DNA of 64,000 bases, from the NCBI GenBank assembly GCA_910589415.1, contig OU342630.1, positions 16,525,867 through 16,589,866 on the forward strand, in the 5' to 3' direction. A program made the translations under genes and the position numbers. Shown piece after piece: positions 36,174 through 47,616 of this stretch. The notes below the pieces were generated by a model, which had not been told where the DNA came from, did no database searches, and was given only the letters and a program-made list of their open reading frames with translations. Position 1 is the first letter of the stretch, and each line of letters begins with the position of its first letter. Source of the stretch: Malachius bipustulatus (taxonomy: Eukaryota; Arthropoda; Insecta; Coleoptera; Melyridae).

Positions 36174-36380
36174 ACAGGGTGTTACAAAAAAGTCGAGAAA
36201 AAAGAAAATCAAATTGTTAGCCACAAATGTTCGACCAAAATCAATATAGGGACTTCATCATCTCATTTTTCAAATAGGTACCATTTTATGAAGAAACGTT
36301 AATAATATGCATGAACGTATGTCCGCAACGGCTGAAGTTTTTTCTACAGGGTGTTAATTTTTTTTTAAAGAGTTATTACG
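36174..36380. repeat. Single arm with two CAGGGTGTT motifs
   Basis: CACAGGGTGTTAC at 36,174 and CTACAGGGTGTTAA at about 36,347 lie about 170 bases apart in the same orientation, as seen inside the arms of elements A and F. No mirror arm is found, perhaps because LTR unit 2 inserted just to the right. Confidence 0.5.
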
Positions 36381-36423
36381 GAAAGTTTAGATTTTTTTTT
36401 TCAATTTTAGCAAGTCTTAGTAT

Positions 36424-38058
36424 TGTAACGAAGTCCGGAAATCCGGCCTCCGTTTTTGCCTTAGTGTCAGGGGTTGTGTCAGGGATTCCCAGTCATTTAC
36501 ATTTTTCATTGTCTTTTATTATTTTTGAACTAATTAAATTAATTGAATCATAATGCAAAGTCGAGTCCCGGTTAGTTTCCCGATATTTAAATTTATTATT
36601 AATATACCTACCTACTTGGTTTTTTATACATAAGTCGTAAAAATAACATTTATAAATCGTCTAATTCATACACCGAAGCTGAAGACTCCAATCGCCGAGG
36701 AGATAACGCTACGCGATAACGGCCGCAATCGCAGGTAAATTGATTAATCCAAGAGAAAAACAATGTTTATCGCTAGCGTGGCTTCGATTCTTTTACAAAT
36801 TGAATAAAAATTTTTAGATTACGACCGCGGTAGGGATACGGGCATATAAGGCCGGAACGCGAAAAATATCTCTCTGCTCTTCTCTACTGCTCTCCGTGTA
36901 CTACTGTCTGCAAAGTGTTAAGAATTATTGTTTCCGCCCCGTCTGGGAATAGTGACCGGTGTTATTATTTGTGTGTACCTACGCAACCGCTTTAGCAAAG
37001 CCGCGACCGTCAGCAAGAGTTTTCCCGCAGAATAATAAGGTAGGTGCGAATAAAATATTGAGTCGAAGTTTAATTGTGCCCGTTTGTCGTGATTTTATTT
37101 ATTCCCGTCCCTCACCGAGATTAGCGACGTACCCGATAGATTAGGCTCATTAGGTACCATCGACCCTGTCGTAGAGTAAAGAAGTATTTGGTCCCTTACT
37201 ACGAGTACACTAGGCGGTGTATGACGCGTGATACCGACGCGTGATACGGACCCGTGATACCTGACTTTCCATGCGGTGTCAAGCCCGGCGAGTCAGGGGT
37301 TAACGTCGAAGTAGTTACGCGGCCATATAGGGATTCACGCCCCGAGGCGTAGGTGTCTTTCCATGCGGTGTTAAGCCCGGCCGGACGCCTGCACCTCAGG
37401 AGTGTCTCCGCGCGAAGCTGTGTATCTCCCCAAAATTGTCGTCGTAATCAACTATTAGAAAGGCTACATCGCGCCATACCTCTTGTTACATTTTTACTCC
37501 CGCGCACGGCCGAAATACTCCGCCGTTCGTCGTATTGTTCGTCTTGTGCGAACAAGAACCGTCTCGTTTACATTTTATTTTATTTCATCTGTGTTACATT
37601 ATTTTACCGACCAGACGACTCGCCCAGATCAACCGCCGAACCTGCAATAAAATTATTTTAATAAAGGATACAAATATAGCTTGTTTTAATTTATCTGTGA
37701 GTTTTATTTTGTGTGTGTGCTGTTACCAATTACAACCGCCTTCTCGCTTACATCTTCGCTCCGTGAATTGCCCAGCGCTCGTGGTTCCGTACCTACAGAC
37801 AACGCGGCCACGCACGATTTTATTTTATTTATTTTTGCGTCCGACCAACCGACCCCTGGGCTAATTCCGTCTCCAGTGAGCTACCTTAGGGACAAGGGCA
37901 CCATAACGGTGTCAATTGTGTGAACAGGTTCAACAGGGAATTCAGCGAGAGATTCCCCGAGGGAGTAAACCCTTCCAAAAATCTGGCGCCCGAGACATCC
38001 GAAGGTGAGTACCGCCAAACCACGAAACCGGATCCTCAGAACGCGAACAATCGTCACA
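36424..38058 (+). mobile_element. LTR unit 2 (solo-LTR-like), 1,635 bp
   Basis: It begins TGTAACGAAGTCC and ends TCGTCACA, with GTAT on both sides (36,420-36,423 and 38,059-38,062). Promoter-like sequence GGCATATAAGGCC lies at about 36,840 and AATAAA signals near 37,645-37,665, as in an LTR with U3, R and U5. TGGCGCCCGAGACATCC at about 37,983, a good match to a tRNA-Lys-type primer-binding site, is inside the unit, 75 bp before its end. Tail similarity to LTR unit 1 shows they are one family. Short open frames within it are not supported. Confidence 0.75.
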
Positions 38059-38062
38059 GTAT

Positions 38063-39624
38063 ATTATAAAATTACATATTTTAATTAGGAAAATAATTAT
38101 TCTATTGATCCACTCTGATAATTTCTGTTTTCAAGTACTATTTGCTAATTTGGCAAAAATTAACGTAATTTAATTTAATTGTTTTCATCAAGAACGAAAG
38201 GTAAGTCCGACAAGCAAAAAGCAAGTGGCCGTTGCCGTAGCGACGGCCTTTGAACGAATGATTGCTACTGATATTATTATTTTGACACATGAGTGTCAAT
38301 AATTGATAAATTATAATTTTTGAAATTTTAATAATAATTATTAAGAATTCTATCAATTGCACAAAAAATTTGTGTATACTGCGGCCGCGTCATTCTTTAT
38401 TAACGTCCTCGAGATTTCCTTGACAATCTTGCAATCGGCAATCTTCCTCTCGGATCGTAAAATAATGATTTCGCGGCCCAAGTATTATACAAATAACTAT
38501 TTTCAATTTTCGTATATTACCATTGTTTATGGTAATCGTATATTATCATTGTATGTATATAACAGAAAAAAAATGGCTTTCCAATTATGTCAAAGCCAAC
38601 TATGACTTATATATTTATTACTCACTATTATTATTATTATATTATTAATATTACTGTTATTTCTGTATTATTATGTATAACAATATAGACCTACATTCTT
38701 TGTAACTCCCTGTATAATTCATTTGAGCTTTCACTAACTTTCAGAAATTCAACAACTAATAACACTTTATTTTATACTATATTATTTTATTTTATATTAT
38801 ATTCCAGGTTGACATGCATTTACTGGCGGTCAAAAGCTGCAAACCATGCTTCAAGCTTTTGTCTTCTTATCTTTTATCTTCAAGAGGCTTTTGTTTGCTA
38901 CCTCACTTACACGGTTATGTCCACATTTTTACAAAAATCACTCTTTTCGTGGGCAATTGTGGATTGATAAATGGATTTGTGGGTGATAAACATCTCCAAG
39001 CACGTACATTTCGGTGCGGCTCATTCGCTTCTATCACGAACTGAATTTCCATTCGGTTACAAACTCCATGTGTATTTTTCTAACGAACTTTTTTATAACC
39101 AGAGAATTTTGAGTGAATCACAAACAGCAGGGTGCTTCGAAAACATTTGCATTTAATCAACAGGACAAAAAAAAATATATGGCGTTGAGGGCTCTACTAT
39201 TTTGACTTCTTTTTATTACCAGATAATTAATTTATACATGGTGTTGAAAAGGTTCCGGAACCCATCAATAACTCGTTAAATTTTGAGTTTTGGAAAAAAT
39301 AAAATAAGAACAGGTCAATTTTATACTTCAATATTTTCTATTGATTAAAAAAAATATACAGGGTGTTCCTTGGCTCAGTAATGACCACATTGTCTTTTTT
39401 TATTAGGACACCTGTACATTATTGTGTTTTCATATATTTCCTGGGAAAATACAATAAGAATGGTTTTTACAATCGGAAACTGAATTATTTGGGAATTGAA
39501 CTGAAATTTTTACAGTAGACAAACAACTACATTAATGACCTTCAACCTTCAAAAATTTCAAGAAGCAAAAAACAAAAACAGCGCAGATATTCGATTTTTT
39601 TTTCAATGATGTTTATTTCTTTAA
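38063..39624. other. No gene recognised
   Basis: A perfect short inverted pair CCGTTGCCGT / ACGGC is seen at 38,229-38,249, and a TA-rich patch at 38,620-38,690. An isolated CAGGGTGTTCC at 39,359 may be an element end. Open frames at 38,357-38,605 and 38,814-39,156 lack motifs. Confidence 0.4.
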
Positions 39625-39833
39625 CAGCGGGTATTATAAAGTTATCGGGCAGATTTCGGTGGCCATATCTGAAGAAGCTATCGAGTCCAAGTAGATTTTT
39701 TTTAAATTTATCTGTTCTTGACGTGAAAGTAATTACAAAAATGTTAATCAAAGTCATTTGACGTCGATATTAAATTCAAAAACGAGCACAGAAATCTGTC
39801 CGTTAGCCTAATGAGCCTTTATAATATTGGCTG
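39625..39833. mobile_element. MITE, family N, copy 2
   Basis: Same structure as 14,313-14,533 in the same orientation: ACAGCGGGTATTATAAAG at left, TTTATAATATTGGCTGT at right, with a shared interior ('gtaattacaaaaatgttaat'). Overall perhaps 85% identical to copy 1, with a small deletion near the left end. Confidence 0.85.
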
Positions 39834-39841
39834 TAAAATTT

Positions 39842-40870
39842 TAAAAATCCTGTAGCTTCATCTTTCAGATTAATGAACGAAATTTTTTACTTTTGTAAAA
39901 CTTTGGCATGACGTTTGACTTACTTAAAAAATTCTTAAGTCGCGTTACTTCTACAGGTGTCCGGTGTTCCTTCAAATTTCGAAAATAACTGTCCATGAGG
40001 CATGGTTCCTGGTCGCAGTTTTCAATCTAGGGGATTAAACTTTTTGTGGGAAAAGATATCTGCAAGGAGTTGTCTGGTATTGCATTTGACCAGAATCTGT
40101 TGAGCTGTTTCAAAACGGCGGCCTTTTGAATTTTAGGAAAAAAAAACTAACTATTTTTTGAACACCTGTATAAGCAAGATATTGAAAAAAATAAACTTTT
40201 GAACCAAATTAACAAGATTAGAAGAAAATTATTTGAAATTTGAGTTAATAGAATAAAAGTTCCATTATTCTTCTTATAATAAGCCAGTGGCGTGGCGTGG
40301 GTAGGAAATTTGTAAACATGGCTAAATTTCTATAACGGTTTACGAGCATTTTTTTAAGGAATTAAACTGAAATTTTTATAGTAGACAACTAAATTGATAA
40401 CCTCTCAGTTTAACCTTAAGATTTCAAGATTTAACCTTTAATTTCAAGAAGCAAATAAAAGATAAATGGCGAAGATATTCAAATTTATTTTACGTGTTTA
40501 TTTCTCTAAAATTGTAAATTTTCGATTTTTAAAACTCCTCTATCCCTTTTATCGAATTTAAAGGTAGTTTTAAAATGTGCATTTTTTAAATAAAGTTAGC
40601 CAGTGGCATGCGTAGGAAAAGAGACAAAATTGTCAAATTTTGACAATTTTTTTTTGTGTTGTTAAATTTGAAAATTCATTTTATGACATGCTCTCAGACG
40701 AAATTAAATAAAATTTTCACAGTAAACCACTACGATAATATGACCTGACTAAATTTCAGGAAAATTTCAGAAAGCCAATTTAAAAATCAGTGAAATCTTC
40801 ATAACTGAATCGCACAAAAATACACTATTTATGCGATTCTTGCGCAAGGAGGTTTTATTAAATTTTGAAA
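39842..40870 (+). repeat. M-family repeat, forward copy
   Basis: Matches 54,057-54,875 in reverse orientation over most of its length: 'tgtagcttcatctttcag', 'aaaacggcggccttttgaat', 'atttgaaatttgagttaat', 'gcgattcttgcgcaagg'. It has extra internal sequence at about 40,280-40,470 relative to the other copy. No open frame; family unknown. Confidence 0.7.
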
Positions 40871-40914
40871 TATCTTCGTAAAATCAATAATTAAAGGCAG
40901 CCTTTACAGTGGGG

Positions 40915-41262
40915 TTTGAATTGAGTGGTTTACGAGTTATAAAAACAAGTTAAAACATTTCAAACAGCTTACAGATCCCTATCTTAAATTTTAGAGTAGT
41001 ATCCTACTGTGTGAATGAAATGCAATACAGGCTGATCAATATTGTCAGATTTTTCAATGAAAATTATCAGATTTTTCATCACCCGGTATAAAAATTTCAA
41101 CCACACGATAGGACATGTAAGCCGTATTCCGTTTTTTAGCCATTTTAGATGTACACTGCTGCTTTGTAATTTGGAAATACAAAAAAAAATACAGTTTTTC
41201 AGTTGTTTATAAGTTACAATAACTCGTGAATTACTCCATTGAATCTCCAACTGTGAAAACGG
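40915..41262. repeat. G-family foldback element, core only
   Basis: The inverted halves meet at about 41,040-41,090 ('gatttttcatcacccggtat'). Both halves keep the G-family phrases for the spliced 'acaagttaaaac' and 'atccctatct' parts. The outer ends are lost. Confidence 0.65.
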
Positions 41263-41447
41263 TACGTTCAGAGAATATTAATATGAAATAATATAAATGT
41301 GTTAGTGTTCTGTTAGTGTTAAAGCCACAACTAAAATGCTTTTTATATTTTTGTAAATAATACTTTTGTTTTGTTTTGGGTAGGGAAATAATTAGAATTT
41401 GCCATTTCCATTAATTTAATTAAGTTGCTCGGGATATTTATTTTATT

Positions 41448-41672
41448 TTACGCGAAAAGAATAATCGCCTGGCTTCCCCACTTGCTTCTGCGTCAGGAAG
41501 AAGAGTCGTCGTGTCGCCGCCTCGAAAAGAGGTTCGTTGGTTTTTCGTTAGCTGAAAATACGCCGCGGTACGCTGGTGCCAAAATTTGTCGTCTCGTTCG
41601 TGCTCTGCCACTTCTACAAGCTCCATTTCTAGTCCTAGAACCGAATCCACCCCAGCTTCGCCAAAAGGTAAG
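41448..41672 (+). other. CpG-rich patch with a splice-donor-like site
   Basis: This 220-bp patch is far more GC- and CpG-rich than its surroundings ('gtcgtcgtgtcgccgcctcg'). It is open on both strands and ends in AAAAGGTAAGTGG, a good match to a splice donor on the plus strand at about 41,667. It could be an untranslated first exon of a host gene lying outside the window, or another element's promoter. No protein similarity is recognised. Low certainty. Confidence 0.3.
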
Positions 41673-43325
41673 TGGTTCAGTTGTCAGGCGATTCATATAG
41701 CGTTTTAAATTTCGATTCATACAGTCCACTTATTAATACCTATTCGTAGGTATACTTCACTTTTTTCGAGAACCTAGATTCGTCTAGGCTCATTCACAAA
41801 CAGTTAGATAAGACCAAAGTTTAGAAAAACCCAAGTTATACCATGCACCTAACACCGGAGCGCACCGAAGCTTCCTATACAATTAACTGATAATAATTTT
41901 ACGATGTAGACCTTTTCTCAATTTGCGCTAGGGATGGCCGACGCACTATTGGAGGAGGAGGACCCTGCCAAATATCAAAACGTAACAAAAATAACATCTA
42001 TCTTCGTATTATAGACCTACAAACAATTTTTATTCCTAAGGGTCTCCAGTGCATTGTTGTTTTACGAAGATGGTCATATCTTTGGAAAAAAAAAGAACAA
42101 ACAGCACTGGGATGAGAAAATTTACCACTCTTAAAAAGTGAAGTTTACCGCGCATTCTCTGAGTGCGCGAGTTACTGGTCACCCTATCAAGTTAATGTAA
42201 TAAACTTGCTTGATTAAAAATTGGGTTGCCTTGCGCTTAAGAACGTATTGTTTTTCTTTTATGTGCACCTTTATGAACAAACTCCATATAAATTACGATA
42301 CATTAAGAGTGTCTTTAAAGTTTCCCAACTCTTTCTTAAATACAGTAACAATACCTTACATGAATCAATTTCTCATGCCACCATGCTGCCAGGATATAAA
42401 AGATAAGAGAGAAAATGATCACATCTTGCTCTAGCGAAAACTTTGTTTTATAAAATGTTTCCGAGCACTCGTCTCTTTCCGAGATTATGGAACACGTATA
42501 TGTTTTCTCTCAGCAAATATTGAAAGGAAAAATATTTGCATATCGTTACAACGAAATTAAATGTAAATAAGAGGTCCAAGTTTTGCTGCTTATTTTGCCC
42601 GGATTGTTGCTGGTACAGGAAAATGCATGATCATTGTTTAAAAACTAAAGTCAGAACCTGCTTACTTATAAGTTTCAGCTGAGGACTGAGGATATCGACG
42701 CTACAACGAACACCAGCTGAGTTTTAATCCCATGATTCTACTTGGTCACGAGGTAAACTGCCCTTATTTGTCTAAATCTAGAACATACTTGGATCTTAAT
42801 TTGGTCAGTTGCACTGTTGCCAAAGTGACAAAATTGTCCTGTACATATTCACATAAGATGCATCTAATAACTGAAATTTAATTTTTCTCTAAATATCGTA
42901 AGATTGTTGTCTTGTAATTTATTTTCCATAATTTCGATCTAGTCCGGTCAGATCAGTTCAGTGGTTACTTTTTTGATATATTATTTACCTCGTGTAATAA
43001 ACTTAACACAGTAAAATTGGGCGTATAAATGCGTGTCCACAGTTATCTGTTAACCATTGCTAACTTGATTATAATTGCCAAGACCGGGCCTAGCAGGTGA
43101 GCTGTGCCCATATGAACGCAGGCGACACGTTGCGGCGGGCGGAAGCAAAAATACAATCAAAAAAATACAACAAATACAAGCAAAAAAAAACATAATTCAT
43201 AACAATAAAAACATATATCAAAATATCATGATAGAATTAGTTATTAATTAGTAGAGCCGAGTAGGCGGAGGCGCGTGCAGCATCCTCGGAATTTTTCCCA
43301 AATGTCCCAAACTTCAACTTTTTAA
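41673..43325. other. No gene recognised
   Basis: Unrecognised DNA with a GC-rich spot at about 43,085-43,145. No repeat partners noticed. Confidence 0.4.
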
Positions 43326-43453
43326 CACTCTCACTGCCAAAGTGAAAAAACAATTTCTGGTCCCACAGGCCAAGGGTGTTTCTGTCTCAGCTGTTATGTT
43401 TAAATAGCGGTTTTTAATATAAATTTAATTTCTGCAATTTTTTTCTGTATTTT

Positions 43454-43654
43454 TTGGAAATATTTATAGCGTGTATCAAAAATGATACACGTGGCCTGGG
43501 CATACAATTTTACAAGCAATGTTACCGGAAATATGGTAAACATGGTAAAATCGTAGATGGCCGAAAGAAGATGCCATCACAAGTTGGTACTGTTTGCGAC
43601 ACTTGCGATGGAACTCCTTTCTTCTGCAGATATTGCTTCAACAAAATGAATTAG
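43454..43654 (+). pseudogene. piggyBac-like transposase C-terminus
   Basis: The reading ends in a TAG at 43,652 and contains KKMPSQVGTVCDTC followed by DGTPFFCRYCFNK. The cysteines form CX2CX6CX2C at the extreme C-terminus, like the cysteine-rich domain that ends piggyBac transposases and binds the element's terminal DNA. There is no ATG start and no catalytic Asp triad, so this is only the tail left by an internal deletion. The family call rests on the zinc-finger pattern plus the TTAA borders. Confidence 0.5.
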
Positions 43655-44036
43655 AATTTTTTTTTTTTCATTTACTGGTTGATTACCTATATACCTAATA
43701 AAATAAAATTTACTAAAGAACTCTTCTCATATATCCTTAGTCCCGACTTTCTAAGTAACCAAACACACAGTCACAGCTTCGGAAATACATAATTTATTTC
43801 CAAAGGTACTTATTGCAAGGTAATGAATACAAATAACAAAATTTCGATAGACAGGAGGCCAAAACTCGCAGTACAATGTCCATTCCCAGGCCAGGCCTAT
43901 CGTTTTAGCGTGTAAATGTACATATACGTGTCTTCGTTTCGATACACCGACGTTATGAAAATAGGACTACTTGGTGTATCATTTATAATACACTTGGCCT
44001 GCACGATGGACACACGGTGTATCATAAATGATACAC
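43471..44036. repeat. Three copies of a 20-bp palindrome
   Basis: GTGTATCAAAAATGATACAC (43,471-43,490), GTGTATCATTTATAATACAC (43,974-43,993) and GTGTATCATAAATGATACAC (44,017-44,036). Each is followed by GTGGC or TTGGC, the same bases found in the element's terminal repeat. They are likely subterminal transposase-binding sites. Confidence 0.8.
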
Positions 44037-44153
44037 TTGGCAGCGAGAGTGTTTTAAATGGCATGAGGGGTTTGTGTGAGACTCAATTTTTAAGGTGTTT
44101 CAATTACTCACACAAAAACAATATTTTTTGTTGTCAATTTTGACAATCTTTGT

Positions 44154-44714
44154 GACAGTGAGGGTGTTTAATAAATTTTTGATTTCAATGAGATAGTACT
44201 TCAATATGCGAAAACAAAATCCAATGTCATGAATTTTACTGTTTTTTGACATAAAACTGATTTGTCAAATGTCAAAGATGACGTTGCGGTCGCTGTTAAC
44301 TTCAAAATTTTGAGGGGCATGGGTGGAGTCGTGTAAGACCTCATTTAATTATCTACATACAAAAAAGGTTAGTTTTTTAAATTTTACTAGTTTGTTGACC
44401 AAGAACTTAAAAAGGATGGGGGAACTATAAACGTCGTCGAAAATGAGATTATCAAAATTGAAAACTAACATAATTTTTGTGTAGATAATTGAAATACTTT
44501 ACCTTTAAAATGAGTCTCACACGACCCCCCATGCCCCTTAAAATTTTGAAGTTGACAGCCACTGCAACGTCATTTTTGACATTTTTCAAATCAGTTTGAC
44601 GTCAAAGCAGTAAAATTCGTGGCATTCGATTTAACTTTTGTTTCAAAGTTCTATTCATTCGTATCAAAAATTTAGGTCAGGGGGGGACTATTTATAGTAA
44701 ACATCCTCGCTGTA
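44154..44714. mobile_element. I-family foldback element, ~560 bp
   Basis: The left end GACAGTGAGGGTGTTTA pairs with the right end finishing AAACATCCTCGCTGTA. The arms of about 230 bp include 'tgtcaaagatgacgttgc' and 'ggcatgggtggagtcgtg' and their complements. An extra fragment of arm lies just left, at 44,058-44,130. A single arm of the same family is at 21,985-22,200. Confidence 0.75.
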
Positions 44715-44984
44715 TAAATACTAACTCTGATGGAAATACCAATCGGCTTATTACCTATCTAGCTGTTGTGCCCTTTGTGTTTGTTAAGCCGTACCGATTT
44801 GCACGATAGGTATTTGCCTGATCGTGATTCCGGTATTTGGACAATAATGCATACGCAAGCATTGTGGCACTGGGTTGGAAAGTTCAATGGTAGCCCCCAA
44901 CTACCATGACCATGCCGTCAACATTTCATGTATATTATTTAAATTTCATATACATGATGTTGGGTAACTGAACAGCCAAAATTG

Positions 44985-45244
44985 AAAATCATGTAGAAAA
45001 TCGTATTCTAAACACAAAAGACAAAATAACTTTTTTCAAGATCAGGCCACATTTAGGAAATATTTCACAAAATGTAAAACTAAAGCTGCTGTGAAACATA
45101 TACTTTTTTAGTAACTAGACAGCCCAAGTCGAGTGTCATGTATAAAATCATCTTTTAAGCATAAAAGAGAGAATAACTTTTTTCAAGATCATCCCGCGTT
45201 TAATTAATATTTCCAAAAATGTAAAAATTTACGTAGCAACTTCT
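44985..45244 (+). repeat. L-family tandem pair, ~155-bp unit
   Basis: Two units begin at about 44,998 and 45,152 with AAAATCGTATT or AAAATCATCTT, followed by 'aagataacttttttcaagatca'-like and 'aaatatttc.caaaaatgtaaaa' phrases. The same unit pair occurs at 53,094-53,470. Confidence 0.65.
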
Positions 45245-46161
45245 TATACTGGGTGATCAGTTAATGGTACCATGGTACCATATGGGAGCGACCATATCTT
45301 GGGAACTATAGGTCCTAGACTTGGTCTTAGAGCCTCAAAATAAAAATTTTTCAGGCATAAGTGACCAAGAGAAATTCATGGAAAATATTTTCAAGATGGA
45401 TTTTCAAGATATTTTGGAAATATCGGAAGTAGACATACCTACTTCGTTATTTTAGGGGGACACCCAGTATATTATGATTTTTAAAAATTGTCTGAAAAAA
45501 TCAAGGTTTTTTATAGGTGGAGTTTAATTTGAGTAGTTTATGAATTAAAAACAAGTGAAAATCGCTTTTTTCATTTTCAAGACTCGCGCTTTTTTCATTT
45601 TCAAGACAGTGTACATCGGAAACGGCTCCAAATATCACAAAATGGCTTACGTGTCCCCATCTTTACTTTTCGTGTATCTAGTACCTATTCTATTAGGTAG
45701 TTCAAATACAGGGTGATGGAAATTACCAGATTTTTCATCACCCTGTATAGAAATTCAAAATACACTGTAGTGTTACAGGCGGAAAGTTATTATAGGGACA
45801 CGTAAGCTGTTTTCCAAAATGTTGAGCCGTTTCCGATGTACACGCTGCTTTCAAAATGAATTGCGATTTTCACTTGAGTGCAACTCATAAACAAAAATCA
45901 AGTTAAACTCCAGTAATAAAAACCACTTGCTTTCGATTTTTTAGACAATAAAAAAAAATCATAATATGTATGCTGGTCCCACTTAAAATAAGGAAGTAGG
46001 TGTCCACTTCCGGTATTTCCGAAAGTGCGGTCATCTTGAAAATTAATTCCATGAATTTTCTTGGTCACTTTTGTGTGAAATTTTTTTTATTTTGAGCCTT
46101 TACGTTCAACAGTTCCCGAGATATGGCCGCTCCGTATACCCTTAACTGATCATCCAGTATA
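45245..46161. mobile_element. G/H-family foldback element, complete, 917 bp
   Basis: The left end TATACTGGGTGATCAGTTAA pairs with the right end TTAACTGATCATCCAGTATA. The arms of about 440 bp run through 'accatatcttgggaacta', 'cttccggtatttccg'-type and 'acaagtgaaaatcgc' blocks to a centre at about 45,725 ('ttttcatcaccctgtata'). It is the best preserved member of the family in this window and the reference for its fragments. No coding sequence. Confidence 0.85.
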
Positions 46162-46747
46162 CCAAAGTTGATATACACTGATATATTTACACACTCTACC
46201 TAATTAAAGTCATATAAAATAATTAACCGAAAACTGCATACCGTGCGAATAGTGAGTCTTTATACATAGGAAAATTTTTGGGTTTCAACGAGTTACCACA
46301 GATTGTCACAGACCTATTGAATTGTTAGTACTGTTACGAACAATCTCATGGAAACAGTTTACCCTAGCAACTACGGATTTCAATTAGCATATGTATATGT
46401 ATAAAGACTCAGTACCCGCACGGTATAACTGTTATTGTTAATGGCGATCATGCATCATTAACGGAGAACGGCATCAGCATCACACTCCTCTTTTCGAAAA
46501 GCTATATCAAAAGTTGACTTCTTACAGAATTACCCGAGATATGATTAATTTTATCGCGGATACACGACGGGAAGCGTTTCTCGATAATACCGTATATTAT
46601 AGCAAACTCCCATGGGAGTATGCGAGGAGTATTAACTCTACTTCAGCTATTTTCTCGAATAATTTTCTAGATTAAGTAGGTAATTTAAATTATTATTTCT
46701 TGCTGTTGAGTTGTCGGTACTAGGTACCTGTTTTAGTGATTGTCTAT
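46162..46747. other. No gene recognised
   Basis: AT-rich DNA without supported features. Confidence 0.4.
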
Positions 46748-47616
46748 TATACAGTGTGACCCATTTGTTCTTGAAACACCCTGTAGAATCCTAATTTATG
46801 GTGCGATTTTAGAGAAATTTCTTTTAAATCATAGAGCTTAATAAACTATATTTTGGGAGCAAAAAGCGTCTCATTCCTACAAAATCCAAGGCCTACTAGA
46901 TCAGTGTTTACTTGTAGAATCTCAAAAATTCATATTAGCGATTTTTTTAGAAAAAAACTGGGCACGCCACGGGATTCACCAGCCCTCAAAACTGTACTGT
47001 ACTAAATTTTATTGGAAATGTCAGAGTAATAAGGATCTTGCAGTTATTTTAGAAATTCATAATAGAACTCCGAATTTTCATTAATTTATTCGAAAAGGTC
47101 AAGAGAGACAAAATAGAAATTGTACGTCTAGTTGGTGATAATGTAGGTACTTTAATTTTTTAATTAAATTTTTTTATTTATTTACTTATTTTTTTTTATT
47201 TTTTTTTATTTATTTTTTTTTTACTTTTTTTTTTACTTTTTTTAATTCTAATTTTTACTTATGATAGCTTTTGACCTTTTTCAAATTAATTTATGAAAAT
47301 TCGGAGTATTATTATGAATTTCTAAAATAACTACAAGATCCTTATTACTCTGACATTTTCAATAAAATTTAGTACAGTACCGTTTAGAGGGCTGGTGAAT
47401 TCCGTGGCATGCCCAGTTTTTTTTCTAAAAAAATCGCTAATATGAATTTTTGAGATTTTACAAGTAAACACTGATCTAGTAGGCCCTGGATTTTGTAGGA
47501 ATGAGACGCTTTTTGCGCCCAAAATATAGTTTATGATTTAAAAGATTTTTTTTTTTAAATCGCACCATAAATTAAGATTCTACAGAGTGTTTCAAGAACA
47601 AATGGGTCACACTGTA
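46748..47616. mobile_element. TA-flanked foldback element J, 869 bp
   Basis: The left end TATACAGTGTGACCCATTTG pairs with the right end CAAATGGGTCACACTGTA. The arms of about 350 bp (46,748-47,103 and 47,270-47,616) are around 95% matched. They flank a T-rich spacer (47,155-47,250) of TTTTTTTA-like words. No transposase. Confidence 0.9.

Larger units (their letters stand above)
43326..44051 (+). mobile_element. piggyBac-like derivative, ~730 bp
   Basis: The left end is TTAA followed by CACTCTCACTGCCAAAGTG. The right end is CACTTGGCAGCGAGAGTG followed by TTTTAA, giving imperfect terminal inverted repeats of about 18 bp. Inside lie the C-terminus of a transposase-like protein (see 43,454-43,654) and three copies of a 20-bp palindrome. 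Most of the transposase gene is missing, so it is non-autonomous. TTAA borders and a terminal zinc finger are piggyBac hallmarks. The right border has two extra T's before TTAA. Confidence 0.6.

Noticed and set aside
37353..37923. Overlapping 70-109-codon open frames
   Set aside because: Three frames overlap within LTR unit 2 and reflect its lower AT content; none has a motif.
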